Assembly (NCBI GenBank): GCA_002482845.1
Contig: DLGT01000112.1
Location: 1 to 64,000, forward strand
DNA: 64,000 nucleotides
Source: Saprospiraceae bacterium UBA7687
GTDB lineage: Bacteria > Bacteroidota > Bacteroidia > Chitinophagales > Saprospiraceae
Reading direction: 5' to 3'
In this document: one piece after another, positions 8,901 to 14,995 of the stretch
How positions within the stretch are numbered: position 1 is the first letter of the stretch
How the letters are laid out: every line of letters begins with the position of its first letter
Made by a program: the position numbers and the translations under genes
Notes under the pieces: generated by a model
The model's input: the letters and a program-made list of their open reading frames with translations, nothing else
Told to the model about the DNA's origin: nothing
Databases searched by the model: none

Positions 8901-9281
8901 ATCAAGAAAAATCCAACCTGGATCATACGGTATAATGACTCCTTTACCAGCTGACCAATTGGGAGATTTTTGAAAACTTATACCATGCAACCAATTGTTC
9001 CGATCGCCCTTATCCCATTCAAAATCCAACATAACTGACAAGGTAATTTCGCCACATGATGATGATGCTATTTCTAATGGATTTGCACCTGTTGCTACTA
9101 CGTTTGGATTTACACTGCCATTAATGATTGAATTTCCATTTATTATGTTTGCACCCGAAATAGCTGTTATCGTGGCACTTACATTACAAACTTTGCAAGG
9201 ACCAGGATCGCATTGACTATATAATCTTGAGATAAATATATTTAATACCAAAAGGACAAATAATAAAGAATACTTCATCAT
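5979..9281 (-). CDS. Giant secreted repeat protein with gliding-motility-type (type B) C-terminal domain
   Basis: A 1100-residue protein with a signal peptide (about 1-22). Residues 23-430 are Cys-rich beta regions with the start of the mature protein CDPGPCKVC. About 430-1010 contains seven tandem repeats of about 83 residues. Each has a PPxDITxSC-like start, a central C-GG/CGG segment and a W-x(4)-C motif, resembling HYR/Ig-like modules of Bacteroidota adhesins. Some Cys are lost in repeats 5 and 6. The last 85 residues are the gliding-motility-associated C-terminal domain (MPNIITASGGSPNNAF, then ILDRWGNLIF, then GVYIYIVE), which is known to target T9SS export and surface attachment. The likely role is a cell-surface adhesin or structural protein. 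It converges with the M60 peptidase gene, sharing a bidirectional terminator. Confidence 0.85.
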   Translation of the reverse strand: MMKYSLLFVLLVLNIFISRLYSQCDPGPCKVCNVSATITAISGANIINGNSIINGSVNPNVVATGANPLEIASSSCGEITLSVMLDFEWDKGDRNNWLHGISFQKSPNWSAGKGVIIPYDPGWIFLDSIVGLCSRRKYNNGYYWDPVGRSCATSGNRSSFNGTRCADTQSCEATSNFLKDGDPRDNWGISCRDDCPKFGFDLTYCPHSGGTRNEIITFILTEDGETGGWHNSGSCIFSLNFPIVINSAGLQLPEIIGPICQDSCVVLDAGIGCDSYLWSTGDTLSNIQTCLTETTDFSVTVTSETGCRLEGSAKVLVIPCCTANAGSLRLSTNEACSNDTIYFDVTDSNTSNDYSNMLCVSDESGKILQIFIGTSGKYIPKECGKLLLHSYNYLDDGSITLPSLGSNIYEINCQSICCTMIQSSFMVVERGSPELINPPNDISLTCIDLLPSMNSLAFTNNCMASGIALGTEVVNSFPCGEDTIIRSWTASSICGNTSTHVQLITIEQITPPSIEELAPETTVSCKDVMDVLGKDAYYTNLGEGDCLINGYIIPQITGSHDICGGQYVETWEYLSDCGEVIIRNRKMIVEPAPQAIFDSLPDDITLSCKDFFDFSPSNLRFSNGELGMCEIAGVAEPIVSGSPDICGGKLELTWEFRDVCSRITKHTQHINVESTPEITFVDPPTDITISCEDMPQGAPDIKVTNFQQGPCEITKFVSPVKIGTVGRCGGSFVYKWETVSPCGKQIVHEQKITVLPSPKAAFINTPPSQVNVSFENAPTSAPMLKLSNNNIGDCLIETNILPIISGSVTKCGGTQQILWSYVDECERETEFTQTVIIDPTPQGVFKNVPANMTIDCESIPENTFALALSNGQYGIGAIIDTVYPTIEGVFSICGATVTNTWLHTDTCGRLTFASQSITNMPANSPELDSLPPDITVSCKNVPDDFIPLSYTNGLQGFCGISGIVNVVRTGFNNLCEGVLTDEWNFTDICNRNFVYSRKINKIEELVVMPNIITASGGSPNNAFTVYGNLTLKRIVSMKILDRWGNLIFTDQNFLPNDPSLGWHGKINNMDVLTGVYIYIVEVEMTSGEKKLMTGDITVIK

Positions 9282-9425
9282 AGTTTGCAGATTTAAGTTA
9301 AAAATGAATATTTATAGTGGATATATTTAATTTATTTTTTGACATAATATTGTGCTATATTTCACCGATAATTGATTGCTAATGTTATTCTTCACATAAA
9401 AACGAAAATAATATTTTACCTGATA

Positions 9426-9433
9426 CAAAGATA
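9426..9433 (-). promoter_or_regulatory. TAnnTTTG -7 box before the repeat surface protein
   Basis: The minus-strand TATCTTTG lies 145 bp upstream of the ATG at 9281. It matches the -7 consensus seen throughout the window. Confidence 0.35.
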
Positions 9434-9566
9434 TATAAAACATTATAATTCCCATATATTATTGCCAATTAATAGAATAAATTAAAATTTAACGCCTTAC
9501 GGCTCCATAAGTACAATTATATTGAATGTTTTACACTATGATTCTATCTGGGCTTTTACAGCGTAA

Positions 9567-9818
9567 GTATTTATTTGTAGCATTAAGTGTTTTTAAAGTT
9601 TTACTTAAGTATTATCAAGTAACGTTTGAATGTTATAAAGTAACCTATACTCGTTACTAAATAACCTTATAGTGTTGCAAAGAATCCTTTACTCGTTACT
9701 TAGTAATCTTATAGTGTTGCAAAGAAACCTTTACTCGTTTCTTAGTAATCTTATAGTGTTGCAAAGAAACCTTTACTCGTTTCTTAGTAATCTTGAAGTG
9801 TTGCAAAGAAACACTTTA
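9567..9818 (+). repeat. Tandem array A: twelve 21-bp units, locally a 42-bp repeat
   Basis: Units begin every 21 bp at 9567, 9588, and so on to 9798. The central part (9672-9797) is three near-identical 42-bp repeats of two different 21-mers (shared core GTT-C--AG-AA-CTT). Units become more degenerate toward the 5' side. Read in the frame of 9672 the units give heptapeptides such as VLQRNLY and SFLSNLI, with Asn at position 5 and Leu at 6. The 5' units contain stop codons, and there is no promoter or credible start. I therefore score it as repeat DNA rather than a gene. No spacers are present, so it is not CRISPR. Confidence 0.8.
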
Positions 9819-9834
9819 ACAAAACATCGTAACT

Positions 9835-10086
9835 CAGATGAATACATTAAATATTGATCTGAATACAGAAAAAATCCACATGGATATTTTCTGTATCCAT
9901 GTGGATTCAGAAAATATTCATGTGGATACAGAATATATTGACATGGATTATTAATAATTTTATCTGAATCATTTAAATATCTAAGTGAATCTCTAATATT
10001 TTCACATGGATTATGAATAAATGCAGATGAATACTTTATTTATCGACGTTTATATCTACTATATTAATGTTGATACAGATAATTTT
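9835..10086 (+). repeat. Tandem array B: twelve degenerate 21-bp units with an internal hairpin
   Basis: Units start every 21 bp at 9835, 9856, 9877, 9898, 9919, 9940, 9961, 9982, 10003, 10024, 10045 and 10066, with no indels. The shared core is a C/G-A-x-TG-A/G-AT. In frame they read as heptapeptides such as DLNTEKI, HVDSENI, HVDTEYI and QMNTLFI. Asp or Asn is at position 3 in most units, and TAA codons lie in units 6, 8 and 9. A short ATG frame (9838-9954, 38 codons) covers the first six units. A perfect 14-bp hairpin (9873-9886 with 9894-9907) arises where two neighbouring units are complementary. The remainder of the 9282-10373 gap is plain AT-rich DNA. Confidence 0.75.
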
Positions 10087-10373
10087 AGATAGGAAGTAAT
10101 GCCTAAGATTTAGGGCATCTTACTTTTTAAAAGACTACTATTAACTGTACAAAAATAGTGTTTTATTTTGATATGACAATGTTTTTTAGAATATTTTTTA
10201 TTTCCTTATTTTACTGATTATCAATGGATTAAAATTTAATTTTTCATTAGCATAGAAATTATGACAAGTACTAAACAATTATTCTCTAGATATTTCTATC
10301 CCGATATGCAAATTAAAAAACAATGAAAAAAGATTATCCCAAACACCAATGAGTTAAATATCACCCATCAAGC

Positions 10374-11663
10374 TCACTTCCCACTCATGATCTCATTCCC
10401 TATCTTACAAGAAAGACATCGCTGCTGATCACAGTACGCTGTTTTGAGTTGGATGAGAGCTTGTGAGTCAAAGGCATTTTTTGCTTTTATGTTTAGCTCA
10501 TTCCATAGGGTGATGATATTATTTTTTTCAGCAGGAAGATATTCCATGATGGATATAGCCTTATCTATATAGGTCTCCTCATCATTGACCTTGCCATACA
10601 AAAACAGAACGGGCGCAATGGCATTGATCATCAGAAGGTCAATAAAATTACTTCCTGTATTTTTGGTCTTATCTGTAGAGACTAATCCAAATCTGTAATG
10701 CGTTTTCCAATATTCACTGATGTCGGATGTGAGTATTTTTTTGATTTCCGCAGCATTATCAGCTTCTTTTATCTGACTGAATAGAAAGCTTACACGATAC
10801 ATAAGCCCAGCAAATTGAGCAATCCGTACGGTAGGAAAATTCATTGGCCGAAGCTTGCTAAACTTCCAAGCCACAGGATCGATGGGTTGTAAATTGTATT
10901 TTTTTTGTTGGTATTGATACTCAGATTTTAAAGTTTCAAAATATTCATCCGTGTAATTGGCCATCAGCATACCCGCTTGACCAAAATACAGTGCATCTAG
11001 TGTTTGTCTTTTATCTTTATTTTTCTGAACTATCTGAAGCGGCAGACTCCTAGCTAGTCGTTCGAATGGCTCTGTATTGACCTTACTTCCAAAATATCTA
11101 GCGATCATAACGTACAATGTCTCTTCCCAATCATGGCCTGTAGAAGTCAGAATGTCATTTACAAAACTAGATTTATTGCTTAGACGTTCTACAGCTAGGG
11201 TAAATTTCCAGAAGTTTATCTTTTCTTCACTTACTTTATGGATGATGGATTCACACGGGATTTTTTGTTGCGATTGGACTAGATTGAGGTAGTTGTCTAG
11301 GTATATTTTTGGTATTTTTCCCTTTAGCGCTAAAGTCGGTATTGGTATATTGTCGGTATTTAACACAGGTTTGTCATCTTCATAAACAACGTGAAGTACT
11401 ACATTGTCGTAAGCGCTATCATGCTGATGTTTGTGTTTTTGCCAGTCTGAGCTGAAGACGTGCATCTCTATATTTCCAGCCCAAATGGTACCATCTATTT
11501 TTATTTTTCCATTAAAAAAATCAGGTCCTGCATCCACATTATAAATACCAAAGTCCAAGATTTCTAGCACTTTCCCATCTGTAGTTACATATCCATCTAT
11601 TGGGAGTTTTTTGGTTCTCCACAAAAAATGAATAAACTCTTCCTTAAGTGGTGAATTAGTCAT
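10374..11663 (-). CDS. DUF2851 family protein
   Basis: A 429-residue cytoplasmic protein that fits the DUF2851 family of Bacteroidota. Signatures are EEFIHFLWRTKKLP at the start, then GIYNVDAGPDFFNGKIKIDG, WAGNIEMHV-SSDW and the HDSAYDNVVLHVVYE segment (about residues 35-110). The C-terminus carries a CDQQRCLSCKIG motif (about 412-423) that could bind metal. The biochemical role is unknown. It starts 8 bp inside the upstream folA gene, so the two are translationally coupled. The coupling suggests co-expression but does not establish a link to folate. Confidence 0.85.
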   Translation of the reverse strand: MTNSPLKEEFIHFLWRTKKLPIDGYVTTDGKVLEILDFGIYNVDAGPDFFNGKIKIDGTIWAGNIEMHVFSSDWQKHKHQHDSAYDNVVLHVVYEDDKPVLNTDNIPIPTLALKGKIPKIYLDNYLNLVQSQQKIPCESIIHKVSEEKINFWKFTLAVERLSNKSSFVNDILTSTGHDWEETLYVMIARYFGSKVNTEPFERLARSLPLQIVQKNKDKRQTLDALYFGQAGMLMANYTDEYFETLKSEYQYQQKKYNLQPIDPVAWKFSKLRPMNFPTVRIAQFAGLMYRVSFLFSQIKEADNAAEIKKILTSDISEYWKTHYRFGLVSTDKTKNTGSNFIDLLMINAIAPVLFLYGKVNDEETYIDKAISIMEYLPAEKNNIITLWNELNIKAKNAFDSQALIQLKTAYCDQQRCLSCKIGNEIMSGK

Positions 11664-12156
11664 ATCGTATTCTTTTTAAAACTTTAAATGTATAATCAAA
11701 ATCATTTTTGTCGTCTTTATTGTGTTTTTCTTCAGATATCAGTTCCCATTGATTCATATCTAATGCTGGAAAAAAAATGTCACCATCTACCGTAAGATCT
11801 ACTTCTGTCAGGTATAATTTGTCACAAAGATCCATTGATTGTGCATATATCTGTCCGCCACCTATGATAAAAGCTTCTGTTTCACCATTTTCGTGTGCCA
11901 TGTGTATCGCTTCAGGTATGGACCTTGCTACAAGACAGTTGCTCGATATGAAATAAGGGTCTCTAGTTACGATCACATTTGTCCTTTTAGGCAGTGGTTT
12001 GCCTATCGATGTATAACAGTTTCTACCCATAATAATGTGGTGATTGAGCGTCGTTTTTTTGAAATACTGAAGATCCGCAGGTAGATACCAAGGTATATCA
12101 TTGTCTTTACCTATCACGCTATTATGGGCTGTGGCTACTATACAGGAAATGGTCAT
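11656..12156 (-). CDS. folA: Dihydrofolate reductase
   Basis: A 166-residue DHFR that reduces dihydrofolate to tetrahydrofolate with NADPH in the cytoplasm. Visible landmarks are N-terminal ISCIVATAHNSVIGKDNDIPW, the catalytic-acid segment LPADLQYFKKTT (Asp in the position of E. coli Asp27), IIMGRNCYTSIGKPLPKR (cofactor-binding Arg/Ser loop) and FIIGGGQIYAQ. Length is typical of bacterial DHFR. It is the first gene of a two-gene operon and overlaps the DUF2851 gene by 8 bp. No unusual residues were noticed. Confidence 0.95.
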   Translation of the reverse strand: MTISCIVATAHNSVIGKDNDIPWYLPADLQYFKKTTLNHHIIMGRNCYTSIGKPLPKRTNVIVTRDPYFISSNCLVARSIPEAIHMAHENGETEAFIIGGGQIYAQSMDLCDKLYLTEVDLTVDGDIFFPALDMNQWELISEEKHNKDDKNDFDYTFKVLKRIRYD

Positions 12157-12320
12157 ATCAAAGTTGTGTGTATTCTGAATGGTAAAGATAAATGGTTTTA
12201 TTTATATGGCTATCAAGAATTTTTAGAATTGTAAATTTATTAGAACACTTAAACGTTATGCATTTTTAGATAACCATACGCTTTTCTCATCATTAAAAAC
12301 TACTTTTGTACTGTCAGTAG

Positions 12321-12445
12321 ATTCCGAAAATAAGCGTTTTGTGATAATCAACCGTTTTCTACCCTTACCCTAAAGGGAAATAGTTGATTATCAGTGTAGT
12401 AAGAAATAGTATTTTTTTACTTCTACATCTAAGCCTTTTCGGAAT
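12321..12445. repeat. Nested inverted repeats, foldback of about 125 bp
   Basis: Outer arms ATTCCGAAAA (12321-12330) and TTTTCGGAAT (12436-12445) enclose inner arms TGATAATCAAC (12342-12352) and GTTGATTATCA (12383-12393). Inside those is a third short hairpin with CCCTT and AAGGG arms. The whole ends 12 bp before the flippase-like gene. It could be a small MITE-like element, a structured 5' leader or a terminator/attenuator. No coding frame is present. Confidence 0.6.
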
Positions 12446-12456
12446 AGACTCTTTTT

Positions 12457-13446
12457 TTGTTCATCCAAATCAAATCATTGGCTCAGCTACTGCGAATACT
12501 AAAATTTGTTGTGATTCTGATTATCTGTGGCTTGCTGTACTATCAAGTAGCGCATGGTAAAGGCTATGAAGCATTAATCAGTTCATGGGAGAGTCAGTCT
12601 ATGTATTGGGATTTTCGTTTTTTGATTTTAAGCATCATGCTCATGCCTGTCAATTGGTTTCTAGAATCTAAAAAATGGCAAATATTAATGTCTCCTCATA
12701 TAGTATTGAGTTTGAATGATGCCCTTAAGACTGTATTATCTGGCATCGCATTAGGTATTGCCACGCCAGCTAGAATAGGAGAATACGGTGGAAGGTTATT
12801 AACTTCAGACCCAAATCACAAACCACAAGTCATCTCTGCCACCTTGCTAGGCAGCATTGCTCAGAACCTTTGCAATGTCGTGATAGGACTAGTATTTAGT
12901 TATTATTTTCTTAAATCTATTTTTAATGTTACTTACTCGGACCATATTACGTTTAGTATTGCAGTAGTATTACAAATCGGAATTCTGATTTTCATCTACT
13001 ACAAGTTGCCAAAAGTGGCAAAATTTGTTGAACGCTTTTTGAAATGGAAGTATTTCTTGAAAATTAGTTCGAAGCTAAAATCCCTTGATTTATATACGGT
13101 GCCTTTATTAAATAAGATCATATTGATATCTCTATTAAGGTACAGTATCTATTTCACACAGTATTTCCTCATCTTAAAATTCTTAGGAGTTCAGAATGAC
13201 TTTTTGGAATTGAGTGGTGGCATTGCTTCAATATATTTAATACAAACAGGCATACCTTTACCTGCTTTTTTAAGTATTCTGGCACGTGGAGAGTTGGCTA
13301 TTTTGGTATGGTCATCCTTGGGTATTGTCGAACTGACCGCTTTGGTGGCGACATTTATTCTTTGGTTTGTCAATCTTATTTTCCCATCATTGGTCGGGCT
13401 TATGATCTTAACCAGATTTGATGTGAAAGCTTATTTCAAGAAATGA
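12457..13446 (+). CDS. Flippase-like integral membrane protein (lysylphosphatidylglycerol synthase TM family)
   Basis: A 329-residue protein with about eight membrane helices. It resembles the membrane part of lysylphosphatidylglycerol synthases (UPF0104/flippase-like), with the family motif GIALGIATPARIGEYGGR (about residues 97-114) and a Pro-rich C-terminal helix region. No soluble transferase domain is attached, so it is the stand-alone transporter-like form, which may move a lipid or lipid-linked substrate across the inner membrane. No ATG is available near the N-terminus. TTG at 12457 (or TTG at 12478) is the best start. It is the first gene of a + strand run leading to DUF3108, DUF4230 and OmpA-family genes. 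Confidence 0.8.
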   Translation: MFIQIKSLAQLLRILKFVVILIICGLLYYQVAHGKGYEALISSWESQSMYWDFRFLILSIMLMPVNWFLESKKWQILMSPHIVLSLNDALKTVLSGIALGIATPARIGEYGGRLLTSDPNHKPQVISATLLGSIAQNLCNVVIGLVFSYYFLKSIFNVTYSDHITFSIAVVLQIGILIFIYYKLPKVAKFVERFLKWKYFLKISSKLKSLDLYTVPLLNKIILISLLRYSIYFTQYFLILKFLGVQNDFLELSGGIASIYLIQTGIPLPAFLSILARGELAILVWSSLGIVELTALVATFILWFVNLIFPSLVGLMILTRFDVKAYFKK

Positions 13447-13516
13447 CTTTCTACTTTACCTAAGAGGAACAACAAAATTTCTTATTCTTAGATTTTATTC
13501 AAAATAGAAATACACC

Positions 13517-14365
13517 ATGACATTATCATCAAAATTAACCACTTTACTTTCAGGATTAACGATTGCAGTTTTGCTGACAGCATTTTCTACTCCTGTGGTA
13601 AATCATAATATTGTATCGTCCAATGACCAATGTGGATTGACCAACCAAACATTTCAACATGGCGAAAAGCTAGTTTATAAGCTGTATTATCAATTGGGTT
13701 TTATTTGGGTTCCAGCGGGAGAAGTCGTTTTTTCTGTGAAAGATGTGGGAAGTGCCTACGAAATGAGAGCTTTGGGCAAAACCTATTCGAGTTACGAAAG
13801 TATATTTAAGGTAAATGATTATTTTTACTCAAAAGTAGACAAATCTACTATGTTGCCACGCAATTTTGTAAGAATTATCGAAGAAGGCAATTATCGTCTT
13901 TATGATAGTATCTCTTTCGACCAAAAAAGAAATGTGGCCATGACCTACCATGGTAAAACCAAAGATAGTGCAAAACCACAAATGCATAGGTTGAACAATT
14001 GTATGCATGATATTGTATCAAATATGTATAATATTAGAAATCTAGAAACTTCAAACCTTAAAAAAGGTGATAAAATAGGACTAGATATGTTTTTTGACAA
14101 AGAAGTTTTACCTGTCAATATCAGATATGGTGGTAAAGAAACAAAAGATATCAAAGGTTTAGGAGATTTTAAAACAATCAAAATGGTGCCAGATCTTGTA
14201 GGCGGAAATGTATTTAAAGATGGAGACAAAATGACGATGTGGGTCTCTGATGACCGTAACAAAATTCCATTATTGATAGAATCACCTGTGTCTGTAGGCT
14301 CCATAAAAGCAGTATTAAAATCCTATTCAGGCCTTAAACACGATTTGAGTTCAAAAATAAATTAA
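13517..14365 (+). CDS. DUF3108 domain-containing exported protein
   Basis: A 282-residue protein with an N-terminal hydrophobic signal (about 9-24). The body matches DUF3108: FQHGEKLVYKLYY--GFIWVPAGE near the mature N-terminus, and beta-rich repeats ending in a segment (MTMWVSDDRNKIPLLIE) typical of this family. It is predicted to lie in the periplasm or outer membrane. The molecular role is not established, and members resemble lipid-binding beta proteins of the envelope. It is separated by one base from the DUF4230 gene downstream, so the two are almost certainly co-translated. Confidence 0.85.
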   Translation: MTLSSKLTTLLSGLTIAVLLTAFSTPVVNHNIVSSNDQCGLTNQTFQHGEKLVYKLYYQLGFIWVPAGEVVFSVKDVGSAYEMRALGKTYSSYESIFKVNDYFYSKVDKSTMLPRNFVRIIEEGNYRLYDSISFDQKRNVAMTYHGKTKDSAKPQMHRLNNCMHDIVSNMYNIRNLETSNLKKGDKIGLDMFFDKEVLPVNIRYGGKETKDIKGLGDFKTIKMVPDLVGGNVFKDGDKMTMWVSDDRNKIPLLIESPVSVGSIKAVLKSYSGLKHDLSSKIN

Positions 14366-14366
14366 G

Positions 14367-14972
14367 ATGTTAAGATTTACCGTAAGGCAGATAGTTTTTA
14401 TTAGTATTATTGTGATAGCATTCATGGTAGGGTTTTGGTTTATTGCCAAAACGCAATTATTTCCAGCAAGACAAGCTGAGAATACAACCATCATGTTAGA
14501 AAAAATAAAAACTGTCACCAAACTCATCAGTGTGGAAGGTCAGTTTTCTGAGTTATATGATTACAAAGAGACTTACGATTATGACTTCTTTAATTTATTT
14601 AGTAAAAAAATACTGCTAAGGGTCACTGCAAAAGTCTCAGTGGGTTACGATTTTGAAAAGGTGAATATCAGTATTGATAGCCTAAGCAAAACGGTTACAC
14701 TTAATGAATTGCCAAATGCTGAAATCTTGTCCATCGACCATAATCTAGATTATTATGACATTACTCAGGGTACTTTCAATAAGTTTACGACGCAAGAGTA
14801 TAATATGATCAATAAAAAAGCAAAAGATTACATTGCGACCAAAGCAAATAACGCAGAATTATTGGCCACTGCAGAAAAACAAAAAACTGAATATATAAAA
14901 ATGATGGAAATGGCACTGCAAAGTGCTGGTTGGTCGTTAGTAATCAAGGTACCTAAAGAATTTTTAAATTAA
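14367..14972 (+). CDS. DUF4230 domain-containing membrane-anchored protein
   Basis: A 201-residue protein with one N-terminal membrane anchor (about 8-26) and a periplasmic domain matching DUF4230. Features include a -VEGQFSELYDYKETY- strand near 54-68, LRVTAKVSVGYDFEKV, and the helical C-terminus with KAKDYIATKANN-AELLATAEKQ. No catalytic residues are recognisable and the function is unknown. It lies between DUF3108 (1-bp gap) and the OmpA-family gene (23-bp gap), which points to an envelope role shared by the operon. Confidence 0.85.
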   Translation: MLRFTVRQIVFISIIVIAFMVGFWFIAKTQLFPARQAENTTIMLEKIKTVTKLISVEGQFSELYDYKETYDYDFFNLFSKKILLRVTAKVSVGYDFEKVNISIDSLSKTVTLNELPNAEILSIDHNLDYYDITQGTFNKFTTQEYNMINKKAKDYIATKANNAELLATAEKQKTEYIKMMEMALQSAGWSLVIKVPKEFLN

Positions 14973-14995
14973 AATCAAAAGAAACTTAAACGTAT

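Noticed and set aside
9672..9857. Open frame of 61 codons over the 42-bp repeats
   Set aside because: It exists because the repeat unit is a multiple of three. It needs a GTG start, has no promoter box, and upstream units of the same array have stops. I record it as repeat DNA.
9567..10086. Possible CRISPR array
   Set aside because: Units are directly contiguous with no unique spacers, they degenerate gradually, and no cas gene is in the window.
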